Source: Vibrio sinus
GTDB taxonomy: Bacteria > Pseudomonadota > Gammaproteobacteria > Enterobacterales > Vibrionaceae
Direction: 5' to 3'
DNA: 64,000 nucleotides
Assembly: GCF_023634645.1 (NCBI RefSeq)
Contig: NZ_JAMKMR010000002.1
Coordinates: 62,001-126,000, forward strand
Shown here: in pieces, positions 9,160 through 18,825 of the stretch
How positions within the stretch are numbered: the first letter of the stretch is position 1
Layout: every line of letters starts with the position of its first letter
The notes under the pieces: model-generated
Databases searched by the model: none
What the model saw: the letters and a program-made list of their open reading frames with translations, nothing else
What the model was told of the DNA's origin: nothing
Translations under genes and position numbers: made by a program

Positions 9160-9530
9160 GTTTTTTCCTTATCAATTAACCGGTTAATTTCGTCGAGTGT
9201 TAAATCAACAAATTCTGATGGCCGAATTGCACGGTCGTCAATGTAAAAGCCTTCATGCCCACACCAAGGCTTACCGACGAGTATTTCATCATATGGAACC
9301 GAGTGTTTATCAAGCCACTCAGTGATTATAGGTAGAGTATGAATATTAATCTTACCGACATTACCTTGATAGGTACGCATATTTCTCGCTGTTGCTATAA
9401 CAATCTCAAAGCCTTGCTGTTTGTAGCTCCGTAGTTGCTCTATAACGTCTAGTCTTGGCAATACGGTTTTGTAATCCGAGGTGTTTGCTTGGGTAATAGT
9501 GCCGTCAAGGTCAACGATTAGTCTTTTCAT
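9150..9530 (-). CDS. HAD-family phosphatase of capsule/LPS type
   Basis: A 126-residue HAD hydrolase. Motif I is VDLDGTIT (nucleophile and acid aspartates), motif III lysine is in VGKPWCG, and motif IV is FYIDDRAIRP. It has no cap domain, as in small capsule-biosynthesis phosphatases. The start is the ATG at 9530; a longer reading frame upstream would overlap waaA and adds nothing conserved. It should dephosphorylate a small phospho-sugar or phospho-alcohol. It lies one base after waaA and overlaps the kinase fusion gene by 10 bp. Confidence 0.75.
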   Translation of the reverse strand: MKRLIVDLDGTITQANTSDYKTVLPRLDVIEQLRSYKQQGFEIVIATARNMRTYQGNVGKINIHTLPIITEWLDKHSVPYDEILVGKPWCGHEGFYIDDRAIRPSEFVDLTLDEINRLIDKEKTCS

Positions 9531-9531
9531 A

Positions 9532-10797
9532 TTAATGGAGTTGTAATTGATTGATTGTTGCTTCGATAGCTCCTGCACTATTCTTAACAACCGCTATAGC
9601 TTGTTTGCTACCTTCCGCCATGATATTGGAATTGTTTAGCAGATAGCAAATTTTGTTACATAGCTCTTCATCGTCATGAATAACACTGCAGGCGTTAACT
9701 GCAACTAGGGAGTTGGTGATATCTTTGAAATTATAATAACTTGGTCCCGTTATACACGGCTTTCCAAGCGCAGCCGGCTCTAATAAATTATGTCCACCTA
9801 CTTTTTTCCCGATTAAGCTGCCGCCCATAAAACATATGTCCGCTGCACCTAGTAACACAAGCATCTCTCCCATGGTATTGCCGATATATACGTTTGTTGA
9901 GGATGTGATTGGTTGCTGACTCGTACGATTGACAACTTCAAATTTGTCTCGAGCTAAACTTTCTACAGCTTGGAAGCGTTCAGGGTGTCTAGGGACGAGT
10001 ATCAGTAATGCGTCGGGGAAAACCTCTAGTGCCCTTTTGTGTGCCGATAACACTATTTCATCCTCTCCCTTGTGAGTGCTCGCTGCAATCCAGACTGGCC
10101 GAGTAGAGCCGATCCGTTTTCTTAGTACCAGTCCATTTTGTATGATTTGTTTCGAGATATTGATATCAAATTTTATTGAGCCAGTGACAGCAAGCTTTTT
10201 TTGAGGGACTCCTAGACGACTAAAATTATCGGCATCTTTTTGATGTTGGCAGAGGATTTTGGAGATATTTCGGCTGACTTGACGAAATATGGGTAAGACT
10301 TTCTTATATCCACGGTAAGATTTATCTGATAGTCGCGCGTTAAGGACCGTTATTGGAATTTTCGCTTTGCAGACAGTGTGAAGTGTGTTTGGCCAAAGCT
10401 CTGTTTCGACTATCAATAGCTGACTTGGCTTGTGGCAGCGAATAAACTTTTTAACCGCAAAAGAAAAGTCAATTGGCATATAGCGATGTTCTACAAGTCC
10501 TTTTAACTTATCTGCCTGCGCAGCTCCGGTAGGGGTTGTGGTAGTGAGTAAAATCGGGACTTTAGGGTACTTGTTTTTCAAGGTCTTTATCAATGGGCTT
10601 ACGGCAATGGTCTCACCAACCGATACGGCGTGGATCCAAATAGGTTGCTTTGTCGTAGTAAGAGCCGGTGATATTCCAAAATGCTCTTTCCAGCGAGCTC
10701 CTATATTCGGCTTATTTGCTGTTTTGCGAAATAAGCCATATAGAAAAAATGGGGCTATGAATGAAAGTAAGACCGTATAGAAAAAACGTATGATCAT
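9532..10797 (-). CDS. waaA: Kdo transferase
   Basis: A 421-residue GT30 Kdo transferase. An N-terminal hydrophobic anchor (FFYTVLLSFIAPFFLYGLF) precedes the NIGARWKEHFG motif. PIWIHAVSVGETIAVSPLI contains the catalytic glutamate region, and VETELWPN and GHNLLEPAALGKP are conserved donor-binding motifs. It transfers Kdo from CMP-Kdo to lipid IVA at the inner membrane. With kdkA present it is probably monofunctional, adding a single Kdo, as in Haemophilus and Vibrio. The ATG at 10797 overlaps the stop of the upstream GT32-like gene by 4 bp (ATGA), marking translational coupling. Confidence 0.92.
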   Translation of the reverse strand: MIIRFFYTVLLSFIAPFFLYGLFRKTANKPNIGARWKEHFGISPALTTTKQPIWIHAVSVGETIAVSPLIKTLKNKYPKVPILLTTTTPTGAAQADKLKGLVEHRYMPIDFSFAVKKFIRCHKPSQLLIVETELWPNTLHTVCKAKIPITVLNARLSDKSYRGYKKVLPIFRQVSRNISKILCQHQKDADNFSRLGVPQKKLAVTGSIKFDINISKQIIQNGLVLRKRIGSTRPVWIAASTHKGEDEIVLSAHKRALEVFPDALLILVPRHPERFQAVESLARDKFEVVNRTSQQPITSSTNVYIGNTMGEMLVLLGAADICFMGGSLIGKKVGGHNLLEPAALGKPCITGPSYYNFKDITNSLVAVNACSVIHDDEELCNKICYLLNNSNIMAEGSKQAIAVVKNSAGAIEATINQLQLH

Positions 10798-11582
10798 TTC
10801 TTCTTTACGAGTTCGTTCGGGTTGGCATGTATCCATTTGCCACGGGGTTTGTCAATATACTGAAAGTATTCGTTTGTAAATGTGCCTTGGATGCAAACAA
10901 ATTTACGATCTCGTGAATTTACGTCACCTCTGTCAATAAGAAGGTCATGTAACACGGTTGGCCCGGTAGAGTGATAAACACCCATTGATGGCTCGTAGTT
11001 GTTAACGTTATAAACAACCTGTTCGATGGCTTTTTCAAGGTCCTGATTGCCTGGCGCTGAGGCGATAAAATAATTGGTAAAGCGAGTATTCTTGTCTATT
11101 TTGATGAATAAAGAGTCATGGTCGTTGCCAAGAAGTTTGTCTAGGCTCCAAACTACTGTGGCATCAATATCCATATAGATGCCGCCCTCTTGATTGAGGA
11201 CAACTAGGCGCCACAAATCTGCTTGGGCTGCCCCATTGGTTAACATTGAATAAGCTTCATAAACCTCTTGAGATGCATTGCTTTTGAGGTATTCGCCCCG
11301 AGCCTCGGTGCTGACATAACGATAGTCGCAACCTAAAGTAAGGAGCCTATTTAATAGATAGTTAAGATAAACGGGTAACGATACTCTGTTTGTAAAGTTA
11401 GTTTGCCAAATGGTGCGAGGAATACGGCGGGAGTTACGTAATCTTACTTTCGCTGGAGAAAAGGCAGGGATCGTAAAGCGCTTTTTGGGGAACAACCAAT
11501 GAAATGGGTAAGACAATACTTTACCGACATTACCCGTTAGTCGTATCAAACGATTCGCGATTAGGATTGGAAAATTATTCAT
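10794..11582 (-). CDS. GT32-like glycosyltransferase with DXD motif
   Basis: A 262-residue protein with RIPRTIWQTNFTNR at about residue 55 and GAAQADLWRLVVLNQEGGIYMDIDATVV. The latter is the DXD sugar-binding region of the Och1/GT32 family, often annotated as capsular polysaccharide synthesis protein. It probably transfers a hexose to the LPS core. It overlaps the neighbouring genes by 4 bp at both ends (ATGA), so GT9, GT32 and waaA form a tight translational unit. The donor sugar is not determinable. Confidence 0.75.
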   Translation of the reverse strand: MNNFPILIANRLIRLTGNVGKVLSYPFHWLFPKKRFTIPAFSPAKVRLRNSRRIPRTIWQTNFTNRVSLPVYLNYLLNRLLTLGCDYRYVSTEARGEYLKSNASQEVYEAYSMLTNGAAQADLWRLVVLNQEGGIYMDIDATVVWSLDKLLGNDHDSLFIKIDKNTRFTNYFIASAPGNQDLEKAIEQVVYNVNNYEPSMGVYHSTGPTVLHDLLIDRGDVNSRDRKFVCIQGTFTNEYFQYIDKPRGKWIHANPNELVKKK

Positions 11583-12640
11583 TCGTTCAGTGCTCGTTTA
11601 CTTACTTGCTCACGTGGGCAAGCTTTATCTGACAAAGCTTGTAATATACTTTGTAAAATCTGATCGCTTGTCGGCACTTTGCCGTCAGCATTCATGGTAA
11701 CGTAGTGTTTCTCGTAAAGGGGAGTATATCTAAAAGGAACCTTAGAGTAAAAAAAACCAACGGTTGGAGTGTGTGTGGCGATTGCTATATTTCGTATGCT
11801 TGTATCAGGAGACACTACCAATTTAGCTTTTGCAATATACTCAGTTAGCTCATTTAATGGTAAGCACGGCTGAACCTTTACTTTATTGTCATTAACTAAT
11901 TCTTGTAAAAATTCGCCTTTTTCATGGTCACATTTACCTTCTAGAAAAACATGCCTGTACTGAGGTAGCGTTTCCACCCCCATTTTCATCAATTGAAGCA
12001 TTGTATCTTTAGGCAGTAATTTTCTACGCTGAGAGGCGCCATTAAAATAAAGTATATAGGGAGAGTTATAATCGCATAGCTCTCGGTTGTCTGGCAGACC
12101 GAATTGTAATGGATAACTTGGGAAATGACCGAACACTTTCAGCATATCCAACATGCATTCAACTTCGGGTTGAAAATCCGAGCGAAATACAGCTAGATTA
12201 TAAAGTGTTCCACATAAATAACGCTTATAAGGAAACCCAACTTTCAGTTTTGCTTTGGTAAGCGCTGTCATCCAGTAAGAGCGATTGGTTCCTGCCAGGT
12301 CAAAAATAATGTCTTGTTCTTCAAGCTGTCGAAAATCAGCAAGCTTTGCAAAGAGACTCATTTTTTTTGAATCTTCTCGGCCGGCCATGACGACAGCGTT
12401 ATCGGCGAGATCAGAAGGCATGCCATATTGATAATTGGACACGCCCACTAAGGTAATTTGTGCATTTGGAAAAAATTTTCTGGCTTCAATTAAGAAAGGT
12501 CTTGTAATGACTTGGTCACCTAGCGCAGCATGCCTAATGATAGCAATATTTTTTATTTCGCTAGGCTGAAATTGATTGTTTATATAGTGTCGAGCTTTTT
12601 TTGATGCATATGCACCTTTTTCAAACCAAAGATAGCGCAT
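11579..12640 (-). CDS. Glycosyltransferase family 9 (heptosyltransferase-like)
   Basis: A 353-residue GT9 protein with a roughly 30-residue N-terminal extension before the GT9 opening IAIIRHAALGDQVITRPFL. The C-terminal donor site is LVVSPDTSIRNIAIATHTPT, in which IRN replaces the usual GPMHIA-type loop. That loop change suggests a donor other than ADP-heptose, or an altered acceptor. It lies between waaF (49 bp upstream) and the GT32-like gene. It is likely to act in outer-core assembly. Confidence 0.75.
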   Translation of the reverse strand: MRYLWFEKGAYASKKARHYINNQFQPSEIKNIAIIRHAALGDQVITRPFLIEARKFFPNAQITLVGVSNYQYGMPSDLADNAVVMAGREDSKKMSLFAKLADFRQLEEQDIIFDLAGTNRSYWMTALTKAKLKVGFPYKRYLCGTLYNLAVFRSDFQPEVECMLDMLKVFGHFPSYPLQFGLPDNRELCDYNSPYILYFNGASQRRKLLPKDTMLQLMKMGVETLPQYRHVFLEGKCDHEKGEFLQELVNDNKVKVQPCLPLNELTEYIAKAKLVVSPDTSIRNIAIATHTPTVGFFYSKVPFRYTPLYEKHYVTMNADGKVPTSDQILQSILQALSDKACPREQVSKRALNE

Positions 12641-12689
12641 TGTCTATTCCGTTAAACTTAATGAAACTGCGTCGCCCCAAGTTATAACA

Positions 12690-13724
12690 CTATGTTTTTC
12701 TTTCAAAACAATTCACAGCGTCAATAACTTTTGCTGGTGGAAGCTTATTTAAGCAATTAAGGTGCCCTAGTGGACACTCTCTTTTAAAACAAGGGCGACA
12801 TTCTTCGCTAGTATGCACAATTTGTAGTTTATGTGTAAGTGGTGGCGTATAGTTTGGTGAGCTTGAACCATATATAGCCACAACATTGCAGCCGACTGCC
12901 GCCGATATATGCATCAGACCGGAGTCATTACTTACTACTGTTTTACAAACAGAAAGTAAATCCAGCGCTTCAGTTAATTTGGTTCTGCCAGCTAAGTTTA
13001 CACAGAAAGGTTTTAACGATTCAGGCAGAGCATCACGAATGAGCTGTCCCACTCCGCGATCATTTTCGGAGCCAAATATCCAAACCTGTTTACCATCTTC
13101 TAATAGCTTTTGAGCAACTTGTGCATAGTGTTTGTCAGGCCATCGTTTGGCTGGGCCGAACTCAGCCCCTGGGCATATTCCAACTGCTTCCTTATTTAAA
13201 GAAAGTCCTAGATTGGTGAGCGTGCGCTGTTTGTTTTCTTCGTCGACAACTAAGTTGGGTTTTGCGCATTGTTCAAGCTTCACTTTTTCCCGCATACTTT
13301 CTGTCGGGTATGCCAAGGCAACGTATCGCTCGACCATGTATTGAAAGATGCGCTTGTCTTTTCTTAAATCATTCAGCAAGCCATACCTAAACTCTCCTTT
13401 CCAACCAGTACGTTTGGGGATGCGAGCAAAGAAAGGAATAAGAGCAGACTTCGCTGAATTAGGTAAAATATAGGCATGAGTGAACTTATATCTCTTTAGC
13501 TGTTTGCCAATATTGAGCCGCTTACCAACATTAAACTCTCCGTGAGTAAGAGGCATTTCAAGACTCTCATCCACCTCGGGCATCCTATCTAATATAGGTT
13601 TTGCCCATTTTGGCGCTAGCACGGTAATGCTAGCTTTCGGATGCAACTTTTTTAACTCAGAATATAAGCTTTGCGACATTACCATATCGCCAACCCATGA
13701 GGGAGCAATAACTAAAATATTCAT
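12690..13724 (-). CDS. waaF: ADP-heptose:LPS heptosyltransferase II
   Basis: A 344-residue GT9 enzyme with the classical WaaF opening MNILVIAPSWVGDMVMSQSL, the GICPGAEFGPAKRWP segment and VSNDSGLMHISAAVGCNVVA. A C-terminal cysteine cluster (CRPCFKRECPLGHLNC) is also typical of WaaF. It adds the second heptose to heptose I of the inner core in the cytoplasm. It follows the O-antigen ligase gene by 8 bp in the core operon. Length and motifs agree with the family throughout. Confidence 0.93.
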   Translation of the reverse strand: MNILVIAPSWVGDMVMSQSLYSELKKLHPKASITVLAPKWAKPILDRMPEVDESLEMPLTHGEFNVGKRLNIGKQLKRYKFTHAYILPNSAKSALIPFFARIPKRTGWKGEFRYGLLNDLRKDKRIFQYMVERYVALAYPTESMREKVKLEQCAKPNLVVDEENKQRTLTNLGLSLNKEAVGICPGAEFGPAKRWPDKHYAQVAQKLLEDGKQVWIFGSENDRGVGQLIRDALPESLKPFCVNLAGRTKLTEALDLLSVCKTVVSNDSGLMHISAAVGCNVVAIYGSSSPNYTPPLTHKLQIVHTSEECRPCFKRECPLGHLNCLNKLPPAKVIDAVNCFERKT

Positions 13725-13732
13725 AATTGATC

Positions 13733-14995
13733 TTAATTTTGGAGCTTAGGTAGTATTTTGTTGTTACAGCCATACTTCTCTACTCTAGTAATAGCTAGAG
13801 CGATTGATAGAATAAACCCATAGAATGAGCTAATGACGTTGGCAGAAAGAGGGACTTCGGTAATCCCGAAAATAATCCAGCCCATTACGAAGATCACACC
13901 AATATAGGAGGCCATACTCTTGGTTTTGTTATATTGTGAGAAAAAAATCATCGCAGGTATAAACAGCATGCCTATAAAGCCAATTACTCCAAGTATACCG
14001 TTGCTAGCTAGCATCTCGAAATATTGATTGTGGGCATGCCCTCGTTGAACTGTAGTCACCCATTTACCGACTTGACCCTCATCATATAATTGTTTATTGA
14101 GCTTGTCTCTTTGAGAATAGGTTAGCCCGAATAAAGGGCTGCGTTTGAAAGCCTCTATGGAAGCTTTCCAAAGCTCTAATCTTCCTCCGGTGGAAGCTGC
14201 CGCGTTTAGATTTCCCTGAGAAATATCTTTTAGTTCAGAAACAGTGAACTGGTATCGTTTTTGTAAATCAGGGGATGTATATACAAGGCTAATAGTAATT
14301 GCTAAAAATAGTAGCGCTACCCCTATAGTTCTCAAAGCATTGAGTTCTCTTGCTCTCAGCAAGGCTATTGTAAGTAGGAGGAGTGGTATTGCAAAGATAG
14401 CTCCTCTTGTTAGAGTTAACGTGCAAGCTATACATGATGCTAAAAATGCCAATACTAGCAACTTTCTATAGTTTTTATCTTTAGATAAGCACAATGCTAG
14501 AAAAGCTAGCGAGCAGGATAGATATCCAAAATTAATACTAAATAAAAAACCATTAACTCTCTCTTCTCCGAGAAAATAGAATTGATAAAGAGCTATAGCT
14601 AATGCACCCATTGAACCAACAATAACTCCAACTCTTAAAAAATCCATAATCTTATCGATAGATTTTCGATTGAGTATGTTTATCATCATAAAGTAAATGG
14701 GTATACATAGTATAATTCTACTTCCACCTTTTAGGTACCTTAAGTTTCCTAAATCTAGGATAGTATTAGGGATGTTGACTAGGAAATATATAGATAGAAC
14801 ACATAAACAAAGATAGTCAAATTTATTTAATGGAGCTAGAGCCTTTCGATAACTAAATAGAAAATAGAAGGAGAAAAGTATAGTTAGAACGATCACGCCA
14901 ACACTAAAGTTTTTCGTGATCAAAAGTAAACTGGGAACTAAAAAAATAGCTATTGAAACTAGTTTTACTGGAAGTGGCTCACGTTTTATACCCAT
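13733..14995 (-). CDS. waaL: O-antigen ligase (WaaL-type)
   Basis: A 420-residue polytopic membrane protein with around ten to twelve hydrophobic segments. A large periplasmic loop contains FGLTYSQRDKLN and the ligase-type RGHAHNQYFEMLASNGILG motif with its key histidine. WaaL moves undecaprenyl-linked O-antigen onto the finished lipid A-core in the periplasm. I start at the ATG at 14995, because the longer frame adds ten unconserved residues. The gene is AT-rich relative to waaF. A Wzy polymerase has a similar outline, but the position between waaF and core genes favours WaaL. Confidence 0.75.
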   Translation of the reverse strand: MGIKREPLPVKLVSIAIFLVPSLLLITKNFSVGVIVLTILFSFYFLFSYRKALAPLNKFDYLCLCVLSIYFLVNIPNTILDLGNLRYLKGGSRIILCIPIYFMMINILNRKSIDKIMDFLRVGVIVGSMGALAIALYQFYFLGEERVNGFLFSINFGYLSCSLAFLALCLSKDKNYRKLLVLAFLASCIACTLTLTRGAIFAIPLLLLTIALLRARELNALRTIGVALLFLAITISLVYTSPDLQKRYQFTVSELKDISQGNLNAAASTGGRLELWKASIEAFKRSPLFGLTYSQRDKLNKQLYDEGQVGKWVTTVQRGHAHNQYFEMLASNGILGVIGFIGMLFIPAMIFFSQYNKTKSMASYIGVIFVMGWIIFGITEVPLSANVISSFYGFILSIALAITRVEKYGCNNKILPKLQN

Positions 14996-15061
14996 GTAAT
15001 GATGTCCAATTAATAAGGTTAACAATAATATGAAGTGGCTAATATTCTAGTTAGAAAAGGG

Positions 15062-15622
15062 TTAATACGTTAAGGTTTCTTCCCAATAAATTGAAGATTT
15101 CACAACCTTAGCTGGATTTCCTGCGGCAATAGAATTAATAGGTACGCTTTTAGTTACAGTTGAATTGATTCCTATGATTGAATTATCACCTATAGTTACC
15201 CCCTTTAGAATGGTCGTATTGTCTGCTAACCAAACATGGTTACCGATATTTATATCTTTTGCATAGTTAATCCTTTTTGAGTTCTCCAGGATATCATGCC
15301 CATCGCTAGTCATTATTTTGACGTTTCTAGAAAACATCGTTGACTTTCCGATGGTTAATTTAGTAGAGTTTTCTCTACATGATAAGTAACAATGCTCTCC
15401 TATGACGCAACCCTCACCTATTATTAAGGTGCAGTTGTTACCGATGAGTTCTATACTAACCCTTTTTAGGTTTGCGCCCTTTGCGATTACAAGAAGATTA
15501 TCCTTTCCTGCAATGTATATATTACAATACCGGATTCTTGTGCTCGGGTGTATGTTGAGCTTATTTTGAGGCTGAATTTTTATTTTATTTCTTATTTTAT
15601 TTATAATTGAAAATCCTGACAT
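15062..15622 (-). CDS. Hexapeptide-repeat acyltransferase
   Basis: A 186-residue left-handed beta-helix protein of the LbH acyltransferase superfamily. It shows repeated hexapeptide-like turns (IIGEGCVIGEHCYLS, NIGNHVWLADNTTILKGVTIGDNSIIG) ending in the AAGNPAKVVK signature of sugar O-acetyltransferases. It probably acetylates a core or O-antigen sugar using acetyl-CoA. It lies between the ligase gene and the GT4-deacetylase fusion, 8 bp from the latter. The region is strongly AT-rich, as is usual for variable polysaccharide loci. Confidence 0.8.
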   Translation of the reverse strand: MSGFSIINKIRNKIKIQPQNKLNIHPSTRIRYCNIYIAGKDNLLVIAKGANLKRVSIELIGNNCTLIIGEGCVIGEHCYLSCRENSTKLTIGKSTMFSRNVKIMTSDGHDILENSKRINYAKDINIGNHVWLADNTTILKGVTIGDNSIIGINSTVTKSVPINSIAAGNPAKVVKSSIYWEETLTY

Positions 15623-15630
15623 GCTTGAGT

Positions 15631-17412
15631 CTACACCCCACTATTGTTATTGTATTTTTTATATAGATAATTACCGCGAACTTTTCGCCAAAGGCCAAAG
15701 GTAGTGGTTTTGGGAAAAATTCCAATACGCCTTATTTGCAGGAGATCTTTGTGTAGTAAAAGTGGACCAGAGTTTGTCGCTACAGCAAATTTGTATCCTG
15801 CTTGGAGAACTATAGATTTGGTCTCTTCACAGAGGCTGCCATATGGATAAGCAAATGATGTAAGAGGCTTTTCAATAATTGTCTCAAGGTTGTACTTATT
15901 TATAAAAATTTCCTTCTTTTGTTCTTCAACACTTAACGTGTTTAAATGCGGGTGTGAGATAGTATGTCCACCTATTTCTACTAAGCCAGAGTTTGATAAT
16001 TCCTTTAGCTCTTCATGGGTCATTAATGGTACTTTTCTTTCTCTACTTTCTGGTACGTCAACATCCCACTTATTGTATTGCTCGCCACTTACCGCATAAA
16101 TGACAGCCTTAAAACTATACTTCTTGAGTAATGGGAAAAGGAGTTCGTAATTATCCTTATACCCATCATCTACAGTTATAATGATGTATTTTTTACCATA
16201 CTCTAGTCGGTCGATGAGGCGCTTATTTGAGAAGTCGTCAAATGTAAGAGTCTCAAAATTCATTTTTTTTAATAACTTCAAATGTTTTTCAAGCATGTCT
16301 ACATGCAAGTAAGTTCCGTGCACTCCTTTTTCGTTATCATTTTTTATAAAACGGTGATACATAATTATAGGTATCTCACGTTTAAGTTTCTCTATATATA
16401 TCGTTTGGTATATGTCTTCAATGTGATCAGCAACAGTTTTTAGGTTGTAGCTTTGAGCGATTTTTTCTGTCACAGCATCTGAGCAATAACTTGATTTGAG
16501 GGCCTTCTCTACTTCATCCTTTATTAACTGGAAATCAATGTCCAAATCTCTAGGGCCAATATCACCGAAGTTACTTGCCATGGCCTCTAAAACGTTGTGT
16601 TCTGTGACTGCCCCAATTACTCTCGATTCTCCTACTGCAAGCGTCGGTCTACCACAAAGTATTGATTCCATTGCGACGCGGCCAGCGCCAATCACTAAGT
16701 CTGACTGCTCCATGATAGCTGGAATTTCTTTAGAGTAACCAATGAACTCAACTTTAGGTTGAAAGCGATTAAAACGCTTTTCTATCGCTGAACCGGTAAC
16801 AACTCGAATTTGGTATTTGTCAACATCTAGGCATTCTTTGAGTAGTCTATAGCAAAGCTCACCTTTTGGTCCTGTTAGTCGTCCGATAATACAGATTACA
16901 GGTTTACTATTTTTTGGAGCTTGACTACGAGTGAATCTACAGGTATCAATCCCGTTACGACTGATCGTAAGAAGCTTTTCCGGAATACCGAGTTCGGTAA
17001 TAAGTTGTTCCTTGATGGCCTCACATACTGGGAGTGCTTTGTCCCCCATAGCATGAAAGCGTTTGCTAGATGAGTGTACTGGCTGACGCCCGTGAACGGT
17101 CGTAACCATAGGAGTGCGAGTAAGCTTACAAGCTAAATGACAACTCCAGCTGGAAGCTCTGGAATGGGCATGGACGATTTGTATTTTATACTTTTTTATT
17201 ATATAAACGAGAAATCCAACATGCCAAAGTCTGCGAGGGATACTGCGCTTATTAAACTTAAGCCTATAAAAAGGCCCTTTATGAGGTTTAGTTAGTGTAT
17301 CTGATACATAGTGTACATTATGACCACGATCAGATAACTCATTTCCTAATGTAGTCGCGTATACTTCAGCACCAGTGATTTCGAGCTGGGAAAGCGCCAT
17401 CAAGATGTTCAT
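15631..17412 (-). CDS. Fused GT4 glycosyltransferase and CE4 polysaccharide deacetylase
   Basis: A 593-residue two-domain protein. Residues 1 to about 340 are a GT4 glycosyltransferase (ITGAEVYATTLGNELSDRGH; ICIIGRLTGPKGE; AGRVAMESILCGRPTLAVGE). Residues from about 350 are a CE4 deacetylase: IIMYHRF, the metal/catalytic TVDDGYKDNY, GGHTISHPHLN and SFAYPYGS. The natural reading is an enzyme that adds an N-acetylated sugar and then removes the acetyl group, or that acts with the neighbouring deacetylated product. Both active sites look intact. It lies second in the operon after hldD. No signal peptide is visible, so the deacetylase half should be cytoplasmic. Confidence 0.8.
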   Translation of the reverse strand: MNILMALSQLEITGAEVYATTLGNELSDRGHNVHYVSDTLTKPHKGPFYRLKFNKRSIPRRLWHVGFLVYIIKKYKIQIVHAHSRASSWSCHLACKLTRTPMVTTVHGRQPVHSSSKRFHAMGDKALPVCEAIKEQLITELGIPEKLLTISRNGIDTCRFTRSQAPKNSKPVICIIGRLTGPKGELCYRLLKECLDVDKYQIRVVTGSAIEKRFNRFQPKVEFIGYSKEIPAIMEQSDLVIGAGRVAMESILCGRPTLAVGESRVIGAVTEHNVLEAMASNFGDIGPRDLDIDFQLIKDEVEKALKSSYCSDAVTEKIAQSYNLKTVADHIEDIYQTIYIEKLKREIPIIMYHRFIKNDNEKGVHGTYLHVDMLEKHLKLLKKMNFETLTFDDFSNKRLIDRLEYGKKYIIITVDDGYKDNYELLFPLLKKYSFKAVIYAVSGEQYNKWDVDVPESRERKVPLMTHEELKELSNSGLVEIGGHTISHPHLNTLSVEEQKKEIFINKYNLETIIEKPLTSFAYPYGSLCEETKSIVLQAGYKFAVATNSGPLLLHKDLLQIRRIGIFPKTTTFGLWRKVRGNYLYKKYNNNSGV

Positions 17413-17461
17413 TTGCTTACTCTGGCTGTTAAATAGAAATTATTGTTAAAGGGCTAGTATA

Positions 17462-18403
17462 TTATTTGTTTATAATTTTCATGTATTCAGCGACACCCTG
17501 GGAGACCGTTCTAAATATATGATTGCATCCAGCTGCACGAAGTTTTGACAAGTCTGCTTGTGTAAACTCTTGATAAGCACCTTTTAATTGTTCTGGAAAC
17601 GGAATCGTTTCAATATCACCTCTGCCAAAATGTTTAATGATTGCCATGGCAACTTCCTTAAATGATTCAGCGACTCCCGTACCAAGATTGAAAATACCTG
17701 AAACGTCATTTTCCAAAAACCAAAGATTGACAGCAGTAACATCACTAACGTAAACGAAGTCACGTTTAAAGTTTTCGCTACCTTTAAATAGCTTTGGGTT
17801 TTCGCCGGCATTCATCTGATTATGTAAGTGAAAAGCAACGGACGCCATTGACCCCTTGTGCTCTTCTCTAGGACCGTAAACATTGAAATAGCGAAAACCA
17901 GTTATTTGCGAAAGCTTCTCATTTCTTTGTTCAGCATCGCTCCATATACGGCGAACGTAATTGTCGAAAAGCTGCTTTGAATAGCCGTAGACATTTAGTG
18001 CACCTTCATATTGCTTTTCTTCTATAAAGGTTTTGGTTTCACCGTAAGTCGCGGCTGATGAGGCATAAAGAAAAGGAATTTCTCGATCTAGGCAGTAGTG
18101 CAAAAGTTCTTTTGAATACTCATAATTGTTGAGCATCATATATTTTCCATCCCACTCGGTAGTGGCTGAACACGCACCTTGGTGAAAGATGGCATCAATA
18201 GGGCCCAAATCATCTCCAGCCATAACTTGGGAGAGAAAGTCGTCGCGATCCATATAATCAGCTATGTCTAAGTCCACGATGTTGTGAAATTTTCTGCCAT
18301 TTTGCAAATTATCTACAACAAGAATATCACTGATACCTTTTTCATTAAGTGCCTTAACTATGTTACTGCCAATCATGCCTGCGCCGCCAGTTACAATTAT
18401 CAT
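17462..18403 (-). CDS. hldD: ADP-L-glycero-D-manno-heptose 6-epimerase
   Basis: A 313-residue short-chain-dehydrogenase-like epimerase that starts [20 protein letters not shown] (NADP-binding GxxGxxG). It carries the catalytic Tyr-Lys pair in [17 protein letters not shown] and the [17 protein letters not shown] segment of HldD. It converts ADP-D-glycero- to ADP-L-glycero-D-manno-heptose, the donor for the heptosyltransferases in this window. It is the first gene of the long minus-strand core operon. In Vibrio this gene usually marks the junction between the core genes and the O-antigen locus; here IS debris lies directly upstream. Confidence 0.95.
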   Translation of the reverse strand: MIIVTGGAGMIGSNIVKALNEKGISDILVVDNLQNGRKFHNIVDLDIADYMDRDDFLSQVMAGDDLGPIDAIFHQGACSATTEWDGKYMMLNNYEYSKELLHYCLDREIPFLYASSAATYGETKTFIEEKQYEGALNVYGYSKQLFDNYVRRIWSDAEQRNEKLSQITGFRYFNVYGPREEHKGSMASVAFHLHNQMNAGENPKLFKGSENFKRDFVYVSDVTAVNLWFLENDVSGIFNLGTGVAESFKEVAMAIIKHFGRGDIETIPFPEQLKGAYQEFTQADLSKLRAAGCNHIFRTVSQGVAEYMKIINK

Positions 18404-18545
18404 GCTATGCCTCTGTACTATTCACACTTTAGCGATTATACCATTTCTTGCGTTTTAAAATATAGGCAATTATTGTGTGCAGTAAGCCCCCCGTTTCCCT
18501 AGACACTTAATGGTTATATAATTCAACCAACTATGAGGTGTTGTT

Positions 18546-18790
18546 ATGAGAGGGAAACGCTACATAGAAGAATTCAAAACCCAAGCCGCAGAGCAAATCA
18601 CTAAGCACACTTATACACTGAACTTAACCGCTGAGCGCCTGGGAGTGAGCTAGAAGTCGCTTTGTAACTGGGCTAAAAGGTATGACAAGCTAGCAGAGCA
18701 GCGGTAGCAAGAGGATGATCAAAACGCTGAGATTAAGCAGTTGAAAGTCTGAGTTAAAGCGACTGACTATGGACGGGATGCTGCGGTGAA
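18546..18790 (+). pseudogene. Degenerate IS3-family OrfA remnant
   Basis: From the ATG at 18546 the frame reads MRGKRYIEEFKTQAAEQITK followed by LNLTAERLGVS, the N-terminal helix-turn-helix of IS3-family OrfA proteins. At least three in-frame stops interrupt it (after LGVS, after LAEQR and after EIKQLKV). The gene cannot encode a functional transposase. It is the left part of the mobile-element debris that separates hldD from the sugar transferase gene. Confidence 0.75.
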
Positions 18791-18825
18791 CACTTGAATC
18801 TACAGTCGTGTACATTGGTAGGCGA

